NCBI GenBank assembly: GCA_012839865.1
Contig: DUMO01000045.1
Location: 1-64,000, forward strand
Length of the DNA: 64,000 bases
DNA from: Clostridiaceae bacterium
Lineage (GTDB): Bacteria > Bacillota > Clostridia > CAYPLH01 > DUMO01
Direction of reading: 5' to 3'
Part shown: piece by piece, positions 1-9,962 of the stretch
Position numbering within the stretch: the first letter of the stretch is position 1
Layout of the letters: each line of letters begins with the position of its first letter
The notes under the pieces: generated by a model
Seen by the model: only the letters and a program-made list of their open reading frames with translations
The model's database searches: none
Told to the model about the DNA's origin: nothing
Position numbers and translations under genes: made by a program

Positions 1-1972
1 AAAAACCTTTTCAATGTCATTGAAAATATTAAGCTTCAATATATAGCTGAAAACACTTAAATCAATTGCTTTTTGGGCATATTCAAAGTCATTGTATCCG
101 GATAATATTACAAACTCGGTATCAGGGGATATCCTGCTGATATTTTTCAGAAGCTCCAAACCGCTTATACCCGGAAGCTTGATATCGGTCATTACCACAT
201 CCGGTCTTTTCTCTTTGAAAAGTTTCAGTGCACACTCACCGCTTTCAGCTTCTCCGATTACTTTAAAGCCCATGGATTCCCACTCTATGGTGTCCACTAA
301 TCCTAACTGCATTTCACTCTGCCCGGCATTTCGGAATCCAGAAACGGTTATTACCTGGTAATCATTCTTGCTGATGAGAAACTTGCTGCTGTCCGTTATT
401 GAATTGAGCAGGTCCAAAGCCGTTGAGAAAAAACCTTTTATACCTATTTCCAGAAAACCCAAGGTGGAACCTGTTTTAAGGTTATAGCCCGGCTGGGGTA
501 TGTATCTGATTCTCCAGAAAAGAATCATGTTTCGCCCGTTGTCAGAAACATTCCATGAATATATATCCATGTTCTTCAATACCTGCTCTGATTTTGAAAA
601 ATAATTATTGTTAATATCGCTGCTGGAATAGAAAAGTTCATAGTTTTTATCATAAAAATTCACATAGTTTATGTCTTTCATTGAAATGCCCTTGCTTAAT
701 AACACTTTGGACAAATAAAGACCCCATTCATTGGGGCTGGTTAAACTGCTGCCAATTTCCGCCCTGCCGGAATCAATTCTTGACAACATCCTTTTTTGAA
801 ATTCCAGATCAAGGGCTATGTATTTTGCAAAGGAAATGTAACTGTCTCCTATTTCTTCAATGTTTCTGCCTATCAATTGGGAAATATGCACTTTAGAGTT
901 TTTTGCCTCTTCTATCACTACGTCTCTGAAGGAAACGTATGAAACAATTATAATAAGCATTATCGGTATTATGCATAAGCAATAAAATACAAAAATGCCT
1001 GCTTTTAAATTGTACTTTTTATTGACTTTCTTAAAATCATCCAGTACTCCCAGATCAGAAAAGTCCTGAATTTCATCCATCACCTTTGCGAACCTGTGGA
1101 CCGGTTCAATTATCTTTTTTGACATGAAGACATATAAAATGCCCAGCGTCATGCAGCACAATATCCCTGTCACACTGATAATCAGTATGGGCCTTTTGTA
1201 TATGTCAAGTATCATGTCTATTTCCATAAACAATACATATTGGAATAATTCATTATTGGAATGATAGTATACCGTCATAAACCTTTGCCCGTCAATTTCA
1301 AAGGTTTTGTTATTTGAGCCAAGATTTTCTTCCTGATATTTTTGGACTATCAATTCATATTTTTCGCCCGAACGGTTCTTGTGGACCAGTTTGTTTTGCT
1401 TATTGTAGATACAGAAAAGGTTGTCATTGTACCCGATAATGTTGTCAAAATCTAGTATCCCTACTAAATATTCTCCCTTATTCAATGTCAGTATCAGCAT
1501 TTTATCTTCATGTATTCCATGGTTGATAAAATTGTCCGCCCCGTAAGATTGTATGAAAGATACAATGTTTGCTTTGTTTAAATCCTTTGAAATCGAGCTG
1601 TTAAGCCTTTTATTTATTGTGCTGTTGTTTTTTACGCTTACCCCGATTATAGATTTGTCTGTTATGAGATAAATCCCTTCAAATTGCTTTTCCGCGCTCA
1701 GTCTTGTCTGAAGAAACAGCTGCAGAAGTTCGGCTTGCATAATATTTTCATATGCACTTCCCGTATTCTCCAGCTGCTGCATATATTCATTAAATGTAAA
1801 GTCATTGGCCAGCACTTCAAGTTTTTGCTGCGCTTCACTTATCGAACTGTTGATTTTATTGTCAATAATTATTATTTCATCTTTTCTAGACTCAATAATT
1901 CTTGACAGCAAAACATTCTTTGAGAATATGTAACTAATAAACCCTGAGAGGCTTCCAAAAAGAAACAGGGCG
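1..1972 (-). pseudogene. Two-component sensor fused in frame to a receiver domain; both parts incomplete
   Basis: The minus-strand frame is open from about 2040 down to the left edge of the window. It reads as a membrane helix (about 1970-1900), an extracellular Cache-like region, a second helix near 1200-1120 (PILIISVTGILCC...), a short linker, a third helix near 1000-930, and a second Cache-like region. At about 330-310 it passes without a stop into a response-regulator receiver domain: the phospho-acceptor motif VVMTDIKLPG is near 200-165, the switch region ILSGYNDFEYA near 110-75 and the Lys near 35. The receiver lacks its first strand with the acidic pair that binds Mg2+, and the expected last helix, HAMP and kinase domains of the sensor are absent. 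No ATG, GTG or TTG lies in frame before the first helix. What I see is a chimera of a sensor kinase and its neighbouring AraC-type response regulator; that a deletion made it is inference. The 3' end is outside the window. Confidence 0.75.
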
Positions 1973-3818
1973 TGCCGTATCTGTTTTTCTTTTTTAAATA
2001 ATATGCAACTTCCCGATTCTTTACTTCCTGGGGGAACAAATCAAGCCCGAACAAATCATCCCATATCATGTTGTATTTCAGGCTCCAGGTATTTGCATCG
2101 GTAAAGGTCAGTTTGTAATGGTCATCCTCCCTGGCTTTCTCTTCCCATTTGGGAACCATGTTTTTTGCTTCCTGCAAGTATTGTGCAGCCGTATCGGTTT
2201 TGCCCAGCATATCGCAAAGGATGGAATAAGAAGCCAATCCCATAATTGTTTTTACAGAAAGGTTTGCATTATGGGCCAGATGGCCTGCAAAATCATCAGT
2301 GCACAATTGCATACCGGGGTCAAAACCATGTTTCAACAGGTAGTTTGCCCACTGTGAAAGAAGGTCCCAATTATCTCTGGCAAACCCGGCATCCTTTTCT
2401 GTAATGGCGAGTGCCGCAGCAATAATGAGCATGTTTCCGCATTCTTCTACAGGCATCTGTCCTTCAGGTTCATCCTCTTTGATTATTCCATATGTAAAAG
2501 TCTTCCCTGATTCAGTATCTTTTTCAGCCCAGCCCATTTTTACCCTGTAAACCTGTCCGTTCACTTTAGGATATTTTCCTGCATCATGGGGTGCAAATTC
2601 ATAAGGCCAGTCACCGCTATTTGCAAACTTGAAAATAGGCCTTAACATTCCTTTAACCAGCTCAGGATTATAAAGTAAAAACAACGGAATTGAAGGATAG
2701 CTTACATCGACGGTAGCTGCACAGCCGTTGCTGAAGCACTCCTTGGAAATGAAAAGGACCTCCCCGTTGGTGTCTGCAACAAGCTTGTGGGCGGCAATGG
2801 CCTGCCTGTATGCCAGCGAAATAATATCGGCATATTTTTCTCCGCCGGCGGAAATTGCCTCTTTAATGAGATTGTTGCCGAAAATATTGCATTTTTCCTT
2901 TATGTCTTCATATTCCCGGATGGCATTTTCCAGCATGCTCTCAAAGCTCTGCCCGTTTCTTCTCCAGTATGCGCATAAAGGCTTGTTAAAATATTCAATT
3001 GAATATATGTCATCATAAGCCAGTATTATAAAATCTTTTGAAACAGCATTCTCCCTGACATCCAGGTCAATTGTACATGCCAGTACAGGAGTATCATCAT
3101 ACACATCCCGGGGCTTTCTGTTGTCGTCACATGTATTTATGCATCCTTTTTGGGCAAATTCAGTTCTTATTTTACAGCTGTTTATATATCCCTGCTTGTT
3201 TTCACCGGGCAGAACCAGATGCAAATAACCCCAGTCGATGCATAAATCATCTCCGCATCTTGCAAGTATGTTTGCCCTGTTTACACCCATTACCAGTGAC
3301 AGGGTACTGTCATTTATCTGCTTTCTCTCCCAAACCACTCTCTGTTCAGGTTGGTTCGGATCACTAACGCACCATTCACCTGTTACATCCAAATAGAGCT
3401 TTAAATCGTGAGGTTTTCCGTCAACAGAGCTGGCTGCAAAAGTTACATAAGTAACCGGACGGGACATAATGTCAAGGTCGTCCATTAAAAGAGGATTTGT
3501 AAAATCAACCTCAAGCCTTACCCCGCCTCCCTCAAATGCATATGTAGTGGATAAAGGTTTGACGGAAAGGCTTTTCTGCTCCATGCCCTGTATTTCTTTT
3601 CTGGCAAAGTAGAAAGGATGTATTGACATGTTTAGCTGGGTTAATCCTGCAAACCTCCAGGCTGTGCCATCAATCATTGCCAGTCCTGTAAGGGAATGCG
3701 GTTTGCCGGTCCAATGCCTTGTATAGTCATCGTATAAATTGTCTGCACAAGACCATACGCTAAAATATGGGTCAACAGTAACCAATGGTACTGCCGGCGG
3801 CCTTAATCCGGTTTTCAT
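1872..3818 (-). CDS. DUF4965 / glutaminase A-like six-hairpin glycosidase-type protein, C-terminally truncated
   Basis: The 648-residue product begins with the conserved start of the DUF5127/DUF4965 family (RPPAVPLVTVDPYFSVW, then RHWTGKPHSLTG) and has the family's central alpha-helical domain (SYPSIPLFLLYNPEL; AGKYPKVNGQ; EECGNMLII; DDFAGHLAHNANLSVK; NTWSLKYNMIWDDLFGLDLF). These are cytoplasmic or secreted enzymes of glutamine or glycan metabolism; here there is no signal peptide, so a cytoplasmic glycan role is likely. The start has a GGAGG box 8 bases upstream. The family-like sequence stops at YYLKKKNRYGTP (near 1972); the last 35 or so residues are an out-of-frame reading of the sensor gene that follows. 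The usual C-terminal 100 or more residues (YG-PLDSR... onward) are missing. It is probably inactive if the join is real. Confidence 0.8.
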   Translation of the reverse strand: MKTGLRPPAVPLVTVDPYFSVWSCADNLYDDYTRHWTGKPHSLTGLAMIDGTAWRFAGLTQLNMSIHPFYFARKEIQGMEQKSLSVKPLSTTYAFEGGGVRLEVDFTNPLLMDDLDIMSRPVTYVTFAASSVDGKPHDLKLYLDVTGEWCVSDPNQPEQRVVWERKQINDSTLSLVMGVNRANILARCGDDLCIDWGYLHLVLPGENKQGYINSCKIRTEFAQKGCINTCDDNRKPRDVYDDTPVLACTIDLDVRENAVSKDFIILAYDDIYSIEYFNKPLCAYWRRNGQSFESMLENAIREYEDIKEKCNIFGNNLIKEAISAGGEKYADIISLAYRQAIAAHKLVADTNGEVLFISKECFSNGCAATVDVSYPSIPLFLLYNPELVKGMLRPIFKFANSGDWPYEFAPHDAGKYPKVNGQVYRVKMGWAEKDTESGKTFTYGIIKEDEPEGQMPVEECGNMLIIAAALAITEKDAGFARDNWDLLSQWANYLLKHGFDPGMQLCTDDFAGHLAHNANLSVKTIMGLASYSILCDMLGKTDTAAQYLQEAKNMVPKWEEKAREDDHYKLTFTDANTWSLKYNMIWDDLFGLDLFPQEVKNREVAYYLKKKNRYGTPCFFLEASQGLLVTYSQRMFCCQELLSLEKMK

Positions 3819-4039
3819 TTTTCATTCCTCCAGAATAATTCATATTTTTATTTAACTCTAAAGTTATTGTTTTAACTCATAATAATATTATATTTGGTAG
3901 TTTTGCATATGTCAATGGATGCAAGGATGGTCATGGTTCAAATGTTTTGAAATGATACTGCTGTATTGGAACTGATTAACCATAAATCCGCAGCCGGGAC
4001 GAACCTGACGATAACCTGGAAGATTTCAGTAGAAAAAAA

Positions 4040-4068
4040 TTGACTTTTTAACTTGCAGGTTATATAAT
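4040..4068 (+). promoter_or_regulatory. Sigma-A promoter for the ArsR-type regulator
   Basis: TTGACT (4040-4045) and TATAAT (4063-4068) are separated by exactly 17 bases. Transcription would start near 4075 and give a leader of about 170 bases before the ATG at 4246. The rest of the gap 3819-4245 shows nothing else I can name. Confidence 0.75.
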
Positions 4069-4245
4069 TCCATATAATAAATGTCTTTTGAACATGCTTT
4101 GATTATTCTTGCTGCAACTGCCTTTTACATTGACTTTATGCCTTTTTTTGATTATCAGGAAAAAAAACAAAAGTTGAACAGTTTGGTCCATGGAATTTAA
4201 AATTCGGCAATGCGCCGGCAAGCAGATTTATAAAGGAGATTGGCT

Positions 4246-5151
4246 ATGAAAGTAACCATAAATGAAAAAAGTATCGAGTTGTTTGGGTGCCTTTCCTCTA
4301 TTACACGAATAAAAATCATAGAGCTTTTAAGCAAAAAGCCGAGAAACATCAGCGAACTTTCAGATTTGCTCGGTGTTTCTTCAGCCATTGTCACCCGTCA
4401 TATATCTTTAATGGAAAAGGTTGGCCTGATAACGACAGAAAATCTTCCGGGCAAGCGTGGTCTTCAAAAAATTTGCTCGTTAAAGGAAAAGGAAATCAAT
4501 CTTATAATTGAGAATGCCGCAAAACCTGAGCATAGTCAAAAAGTTTCGATTCCTGTAGGACAATATGTGGCTTATGATGTCCATCCTGTATGCGGATTGG
4601 TTTCAAAAACAGGCCCTATCGGGCTTCATGATGACCCAAGGTACTTCAGCGACCCCAAGCATGTAGATGCAGCCCTTATCTGGTTCCAGCACGGATGGGT
4701 TGAATACAGGATACCAAGCTATGTTATAACCAAGCGCGCCCTGCGCTCAATAGGCATCTCTCTGGAAATGTGTTCTGAATACCCGAAATACAATGAAAAT
4801 TGGCCTTCAGACATACATTTTTATTTGAATGGAGTGCTTCTGGGCGTCTGGACCAGTCCCGGCGATTTTGGCGAAAAAAAAGGGCTTTATACTCCCGAAT
4901 GGTGGAAAGGAAGAACAGAGTACGGCCTTCACAAGACAATAACCGTAACCAATGAGGGTACCATGCTTGACGGTACTCATCTGTCTGACGTAAAAATAAA
5001 AGACCTTGATATAGCTCATGGTAAAGATATTTTTTTCAGGATACACGTTCCACAAGATGCATACCATTGCGGAGGAATAAATATTTTCGGCAAAGGTTTC
5101 GGAAATTACGACCAGGATATTGAGGTAATAGTGGAGTATGATGAAGATTAA
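4246..5151 (+). CDS. ArsR-type winged-helix transcriptional regulator with a large C-terminal ligand domain
   Basis: Residues 10-90 form a winged helix (LSSITRIKIIELLSKKPRNISELSDLLGVSSAIVTRHISLMEKVGLI, read in two parts) of the ArsR/MarR kind. Residues 100-300 form an all-beta, aromatic-rich domain (VGQYVAYDVHPVCGLV; GLHDDPRYFSDP; WFQHGWVEYRIPSY; IHFYLNGVLLGVWTSPGDFG) that I know from regulators next to sugar-uptake or glycosidase genes in Clostridia and Paenibacilli; its ligand is unknown to me. I chose ATG 4246 because AAAGGAG at 4232-4238 is 7-8 bases upstream; the in-frame TTG at 4240 almost touches that box. It is divergent from the DUF4965 gene, which makes that gene a likely target. 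The role as a sugar-responsive regulator is inference. Confidence 0.8.
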   Translation: MKVTINEKSIELFGCLSSITRIKIIELLSKKPRNISELSDLLGVSSAIVTRHISLMEKVGLITTENLPGKRGLQKICSLKEKEINLIIENAAKPEHSQKVSIPVGQYVAYDVHPVCGLVSKTGPIGLHDDPRYFSDPKHVDAALIWFQHGWVEYRIPSYVITKRALRSIGISLEMCSEYPKYNENWPSDIHFYLNGVLLGVWTSPGDFGEKKGLYTPEWWKGRTEYGLHKTITVTNEGTMLDGTHLSDVKIKDLDIAHGKDIFFRIHVPQDAYHCGGINIFGKGFGNYDQDIEVIVEYDED

Positions 5152-5173
5152 TTGTTGGGATTCAGGAAGATAT

Positions 5174-5222
5174 AAAAAAAAGGGAGAGCATATTGTACAT
5201 ATAAAGTGTGCTCTCCCTTTTG
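5174..5222. terminator. Bidirectional terminator between the ArsR-type gene and purD
   Basis: AAAGGGAGAGCA (5179-5190) pairs with TGCTCTCCCTTT (5209-5220). An A-run precedes and a short T-run follows, so it can serve both converging transcripts. Confidence 0.85.
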
Positions 5223-5257
5223 CTTTCAATGTTTTTCAAGGTAATTCCTGATAATGC

Positions 5258-6523
5258 TCACAGTCCCTTTTTTCCTATGTCTTTTCTGTAATGCATGTCT
5301 GTAAAGCTGATTTTTCCTATTCCCTTATATGCCCTGTCTATTGCCTGTGCCATGTCCGGACCAAGTGCAGTAACGCCGAGTACACGGCCGCCGTTGGTGT
5401 AGTATTTGCCGTCTTTTGATGCGGTGCCTGCATGAAAGACCATGATGTCAGTCTCGTTGGCAAGGTCCTCAATTCCTTTTATCTCGTATCCTTTTTCAAA
5501 TTTTTCCGGATATCCGCCTGAAGCAGCCACTACACACACTGCTGCCTTATTCTCCCACTCAACCTTAATTTCATCAAGTCTTTCATCTATCACAGCTTCA
5601 AATATATCAACCAGATCATTTTTCAAAAGTGGCAGAACAACCTGGGTTTCAGGGTCTCCAAATCTGGAATTGTATTCAATTACCTTGACACCATCACCTG
5701 TCAGGATAAGGCCAAAATACAAAACTCCTTTAAACTTTCTGCCTTCCTTGTTCAATGCTGCAATAGTAGGTTCATAAATGTTTTTCATGCAGTAGTCCGC
5801 AACTTCAGGGGTGTAGAGCTTGCTTGGGGCAAAAGTGCCCATTCCGCCTGTGTTAAGGCCCACATCATTATCAAAAACCGTTTTATGGTCCTGGGAACCA
5901 ACCATGGGCACAATGGTCTTGCCGTCAGTAAAGGCAAGAACTGTTACTTCGACACCGGTCAGGCATTCTTCGATTACCACTTTGTCTCCTGAACTCCCAA
6001 AAACCTTTCGAACCATGATATCATTAACAGCAGATGCAGCCACGTCAAAACCCTGGGCAAAAATTGCTCCCTTCCCCCGGGCCAGTCCGTCAGCCTTGAC
6101 ATAAAGAGGATATTCCTGGTGCTTTAGGTATTCAATTGCATGGTCATAGTTATCAAAAGCTTCATATCTGGCTGTAGGTATCCCGTACTTCTTCATGAAA
6201 TTCTTTGAAAAAGCCTTGCTGTATTCTATAATGGCAGCATTCTTGTTCGGGCCAAAGGCTCTGATTCCTGCAGCTTCAAGGGCATCAACCATACCCGCTG
6301 CCAGGGGATCATCCGGACCTACCACCACCAGATCTATTTTATTAGTTGTTGAAAACTCAACAATTCCATCAATATCTGTATCTTTTATCGGTACGCATTC
6401 CGCTTGTTGTGAAATGCCACCGTTTCCGGGAGCGCAGTAAATTTTTTCCACGCGGGGGCTTTGTGCAATTTTCCAGACCAGTGTATGCTCCCGTCCGCCT
6501 CCGCCGACTACCAGTACCTTCAT
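5258..6523 (-). CDS. purD: Phosphoribosylamine-glycine ligase (GAR synthetase)
   Basis: This enzyme joins glycine to phosphoribosylamine with ATP, the second step of purine synthesis. The 421-residue product begins MKVLVVGGGGREH, the hallmark of PurD, followed by the ATP-grasp fold (GLARGKGA, EECLTGVEVTVLAF, GGMGTFAPS, EYNSRFGDPETQ). The length is normal for the family. I use ATG 6523 rather than the in-frame codon 14 residues upstream, because AGGAGG lies 8 bases before 6523. It is the last gene of a purE-F-M-N-D run. A gap of 112 bases separates it from purN, where many Firmicutes carry purH. Confidence 0.97.
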   Translation of the reverse strand: MKVLVVGGGGREHTLVWKIAQSPRVEKIYCAPGNGGISQQAECVPIKDTDIDGIVEFSTTNKIDLVVVGPDDPLAAGMVDALEAAGIRAFGPNKNAAIIEYSKAFSKNFMKKYGIPTARYEAFDNYDHAIEYLKHQEYPLYVKADGLARGKGAIFAQGFDVAASAVNDIMVRKVFGSSGDKVVIEECLTGVEVTVLAFTDGKTIVPMVGSQDHKTVFDNDVGLNTGGMGTFAPSKLYTPEVADYCMKNIYEPTIAALNKEGRKFKGVLYFGLILTGDGVKVIEYNSRFGDPETQVVLPLLKNDLVDIFEAVIDERLDEIKVEWENKAAVCVVAASGGYPEKFEKGYEIKGIEDLANETDIMVFHAGTASKDGKYYTNGGRVLGVTALGPDMAQAIDRAYKGIGKISFTDMHYRKDIGKKGL

Positions 6524-6635
6524 ATAATAATCCTCCTGAAAGTCTTGACAAGTATTTCCCTTCATCAGGTCAAATGCAATGGCTTATAGGATTGGTGATA
6601 TCAAAGCGTTCATGTACATACTGTTTACAAGCATT

Positions 6636-7262
6636 TCAACTCAGTATCCTCACTCTTCTTCCTTCTATCACCAGTTTATTTTCTGAAAAGAGTTTTATGG
6701 CTTCAGGCAAAATTTTGTGTTCGCATTCCTCCATTACACGCTTCTGCAGGGTTTCAGGGGTGTCATCCTCCCTTATCTCTATTGCCTTTTGAAGTACAAT
6801 AGGTCCCGCATCAGCCTCAAGTTCCACAAAATGCACCGTTGCTCCGGTTACTTTCACACCGTACTCAAGGGCTTTTATGTGGGGAGTAAGTCCATAGTAC
6901 CCCTTGCCGCAAAAGGAAGGTATTAAGGCAGGGTGTACGTTCAAAATCCTGTTTTTATATTTATCGCTGAACTTTTGGCCCAGGATGGTAAGAAAACCAG
7001 CCATGACGACCAGTTCCACCTTGTGGGTTTCAAAGCATTGGATTATTGCACTGTCATAATCATCCAGGGAGGAATATTCCTTCCTGGGAATGCACACAGC
7101 AGGCAAATTGTGTTTTTTGGCTCTTTCAAGAGCATAGGCACTCTGTTTGCTTGAAACAACAATTGCAATACGGCAGTCCTTCAGATAGCCGTCCTCTATT
7201 CTGTCTATAATTGCCTGAAGGTTTGTCCCCCCTCCTGAAACCAGCACCCCTATATTCAGCAT
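6636..7262 (-). CDS. purN: Phosphoribosylglycinamide formyltransferase (GAR transformylase)
   Basis: The product transfers a formyl group from 10-formyl-tetrahydrofolate to GAR, the third step of purine synthesis. It begins [20 protein letters not shown] and carries the folate and catalytic motifs [10 protein letters not shown] and GATVHFV; the Asp of the catalytic triad is in EADAGPIV. At 208 residues it has the usual length. Its ATG overlaps the stop of purM by 7 bases (ATGCTGA), so the two are translationally coupled. Confidence 0.97.
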   Translation of the reverse strand: MLNIGVLVSGGGTNLQAIIDRIEDGYLKDCRIAIVVSSKQSAYALERAKKHNLPAVCIPRKEYSSLDDYDSAIIQCFETHKVELVVMAGFLTILGQKFSDKYKNRILNVHPALIPSFCGKGYYGLTPHIKALEYGVKVTGATVHFVELEADAGPIVLQKAIEIREDDTPETLQKRVMEECEHKILPEAIKLFSENKLVIEGRRVRILS

Positions 7263-8278
7263 ATGTCAACTCCTGAGTCACCTTTGATTATTTCTCCGAT
7301 AATGTATGCGTTGTTTCCGCCTTTCTCAAGGTAATCCACCACACTTTGGGCTATTTCGGCATCCACCGCAAGAACCATTCCAATACCCATGTTGAATGTA
7401 TTAAACATATTTTTCTCGGAAACCTTTCCTGCCTCCTGCAGTAATTTAAAAATCGGCGGAACTGGCCATGATCCTTTGTTGATTTTTACCCTTAAGCCTT
7501 CAGGAACCATCCTTGGAATATTCTCAATAAACCCTCCGCCGGTTATATTTGCAATGCCTTTTAAATAATACCTGTTTTTTAAATCCAGTATTGTTTTCAC
7601 ATATATTTTTGTTGGCTTTAAAAGTTCGGTGCCAAGATCGCTGCCAAATTCCCCCACATATTCGGATAATCTTTCACGTGTAGGATTCAGGACCTTTCTT
7701 ACCAGGGAATAGCCGTTGCTATGTAGTCCTGAGGATGCAATGCCAACCAGCAGGTCCCCCTCTTTAATTGTGCTTCCATTAATAATTTCGCTTTTTTCAA
7801 CAATACCTACAGCAAAACCTGCTATGTCATATTCATCCGTTGAATAAAATCCCGGCATTTCAGCCGTCTCACCGCCAATTAAAGCACAACCGGCCTCCAG
7901 GCAGCCATTTGCCACTCCCTTGACTATTTCTGCAACCTTTTCAGGCTCATTTTTGCCGACTGCCACATAGTCAAGGAAAAACAACGGTTCGGCACCGCTG
8001 CATACTATATCGTTTACACACATTGCAACACAGTCAATACCCACCGTATCATGCTTGTTCATTAAAAACGCAATCTTCAGCTTGGTTCCCACTCCGTCTG
8101 TTCCTGAAACCAGAACCGGTTCCTTGTACTTAGCCTTGTCAAGGGCAAACAAGCCTCCAAATCCTCCTATGTCCGTGAGCACCTCAGGTCTGAAGGTCTT
8201 TTTAACATGCTCCCTCATAAGCTTTACAGACTTATACCCTGCCTCTACATCCACGCCGGCATCTTTATACGATGTCAT
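7256..8278 (-). CDS. purM: Phosphoribosylformylglycinamidine cyclo-ligase (AIR synthetase)
   Basis: It closes the imidazole ring of AIR with ATP, the fifth step of the pathway. The 340 residues cover the whole PurM family: [11 protein letters not shown] at the N-terminus, [10 protein letters not shown] for ATP binding, GGETAEMPG, and [13 protein letters not shown] in the second domain. GAGGAGG precedes the ATG by 7 bases and lies inside the end of purF, 12 bases away, so expression is part of the same transcript. Confidence 0.97.
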   Translation of the reverse strand: MTSYKDAGVDVEAGYKSVKLMREHVKKTFRPEVLTDIGGFGGLFALDKAKYKEPVLVSGTDGVGTKLKIAFLMNKHDTVGIDCVAMCVNDIVCSGAEPLFFLDYVAVGKNEPEKVAEIVKGVANGCLEAGCALIGGETAEMPGFYSTDEYDIAGFAVGIVEKSEIINGSTIKEGDLLVGIASSGLHSNGYSLVRKVLNPTRERLSEYVGEFGSDLGTELLKPTKIYVKTILDLKNRYYLKGIANITGGGFIENIPRMVPEGLRVKINKGSWPVPPIFKLLQEAGKVSEKNMFNTFNMGIGMVLAVDAEIAQSVVDYLEKGGNNAYIIGEIIKGDSGVDIC

Positions 8279-8290
8279 GCTGCTTCCTCC

Positions 8291-9745
8291 TCATTTATTA
8301 TCAAACTCATTTTCATTTTTAGGTATTTCAATAGGATACTTCCCGTTGAAACATCCGGTACAAAAGCCGAATGCAGAGCCTATCGGAGTCTTCAGCAAAC
8401 CTTCAAGGCTCAAATATGCAAGAGAGTCGGTGCCTATCATTTCATTTATTTCACTTACTGAACGCTCCGCAGCTACAAGTTCCTTGCCTGAAGAAACATC
8501 AACACCAAAATAGCATGGGTATCTAAACGGTGGAGAGCTTATCCTCAGGTGAACTTCCTTTGCACCTGCATTCTTAAGCATCTGCACAATTCTTCTTGTG
8601 GTAGTTCCTCTTACAATTGAATCATCTATCATGACTATTCTTTTGCCTTCAATTTCATCACGGATGACATTATATTTTATTTTCGCCCCAACTTCTCTTA
8701 ATGCCTGATTGGGCTGTATAAAGGTTCTTCCCACATATTTGTTTTTTAATAGGCCATAGCCAAAGGGTATTCCGCTTTCCCTTGAAAAACCTATGGCAGC
8801 ATCCGTTCCCCCGTCAGGCACGCCAATTACCAGGTCCGCATCCACCGGGTGTTCAATAGCCAGCCTTCTTCCGGCTTCTATTCTTGCGCGATGTACGCTT
8901 ACACCATCTATTACACTGTCCGGCCTTGCAAAATAAATATATTCGAATATGCAAAGCTTTGATTCTACCGGTACCTCAGTCTGTATTGACTGTAAACCGT
9001 CTCTGCTTATCACGACAATTTCGCCGGGGTTCACATTCCGTACAAATTCTCCTCCAATGGCATCTATTGCACATGACTCGGATGCCAAAATAAAAGAGTT
9101 GTCCAGCTTTCCAATACATAAAGGTCTGATACCATGCGGGTCTCTTATACCAATAACTTTATTGGTTGTTAAAACTACAATGGCATAAGAGCCTTGTATA
9201 TCATTCATCATTTTTTGTATTGCTTCTTCAGTACTTGAGCTGGTTACCCTGTACCTGGAGATAAGGTTTACCATTAATTCAGTATCGCTGGTGGATTGAA
9301 ATATTGCGCCATTTTCCTCCAGTTTGCTTCTAAGCTCGGCTGCATTAACTATACTGCCGTTATGTGCAAGAGCCAATTGTCCTCTTTTATACTTTACAAC
9401 CACCGGCTGCAAGTTCTCTCTTTTACCTGCGCCGCTGGCTGAATAGCGTACATGCCCTATTGCCATCTGACCTTTTAAATGTTCAAGCATAACATTGTCG
9501 AAAACTTCAGAAGCAAGTCCCATGTCCTTGTGGTAAACTATTGTGCCATTATCATTGACGGCAATACCGACACTTTCCTGGCCCCGGTGCTGCAAGGCAT
9601 AGAGGCTGTAGTATGTCAAACCGGAAACGTCATGGTTGTCCCGGCTGAAAAGTGCAAAAACACCACATTCCTCATGGAGTTTATCATCATCAATACCTGT
9701 ATTGTAAACATCGCTAAAACTGTATTTTCTATCCATAATAATCAT
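8291..9745 (-). CDS. purF: Amidophosphoribosyltransferase
   Basis: This is the committed step of purine synthesis, making phosphoribosylamine from PRPP and glutamine. The product has a 26-residue propeptide ending ...KLHEE before the catalytic Cys27 of CGVFALF, so it is of the processed, iron-sulfur type found in Bacillus. It then has the glutaminase motifs (LQHRGQES, GHVRYSASG, AHNGSI) and the PRPP-binding loop VMIDDSIVRGTT. C-terminal cysteines (FCTGCFNG) fit the [4Fe-4S] ligands. The ATG at 9745 follows AAGGGAG by 8 bases. Confidence 0.97.
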   Translation of the reverse strand: MIIMDRKYSFSDVYNTGIDDDKLHEECGVFALFSRDNHDVSGLTYYSLYALQHRGQESVGIAVNDNGTIVYHKDMGLASEVFDNVMLEHLKGQMAIGHVRYSASGAGKRENLQPVVVKYKRGQLALAHNGSIVNAAELRSKLEENGAIFQSTSDTELMVNLISRYRVTSSSTEEAIQKMMNDIQGSYAIVVLTTNKVIGIRDPHGIRPLCIGKLDNSFILASESCAIDAIGGEFVRNVNPGEIVVISRDGLQSIQTEVPVESKLCIFEYIYFARPDSVIDGVSVHRARIEAGRRLAIEHPVDADLVIGVPDGGTDAAIGFSRESGIPFGYGLLKNKYVGRTFIQPNQALREVGAKIKYNVIRDEIEGKRIVMIDDSIVRGTTTRRIVQMLKNAGAKEVHLRISSPPFRYPCYFGVDVSSGKELVAAERSVSEINEMIGTDSLAYLSLEGLLKTPIGSAFGFCTGCFNGKYPIEIPKNENEFDNK

Positions 9746-9896
9746 AAAAATAACTCCCTTATTAAAAAATACCCTTTTATTATACTACACCAGGTTTTAT
9801 TTTCAACAGGAAAATGCTTTTGTTTTTAAACATCAGTTTACTGTTATGGTACGGCCAAGGCATCCTTAATTGCCGCTTGATGAACATCAGCCGGTA

Positions 9897-9961
9897 CTGA
9901 TCCGGGGATCAGCGGCAGGAAGCACCGACCCCCTGCTTTGTCCAAAAGAACCGTCCCCCTG
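9897..9961. repeat. Intergenic hairpin plus two 16-base GC-rich near-repeats
   Basis: The 217-base gap between purF and purE holds a palindrome CTGATCCGGGGATCAG (9897-9912) and two related 16-mers, AAGCACCGACCCCCTG (9920-9935) and AAGAACCGTCCCCCTG (9946-9961), 26 bases apart. The second ends against the stop codon of purE. The motif CAGGGGGACGGTTCTT on the minus strand resembles a short interspersed repeat I have seen in several Clostridia; its copy number here cannot be judged from one window. Its base composition is much richer in GC than the surroundings. Confidence 0.55.
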
Positions 9962-9962
9962 G

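Noticed and set aside
1684-1905. Plus-strand frame opposite the sensor
   Set aside because: It has no ribosome-binding site and is explained by the coding pattern of the minus-strand sensor frame.
4807-5229. Minus-strand 140-residue frame opposite the ArsR-type gene
   Set aside because: It runs through the terminator and is antisense to a well-supported gene.
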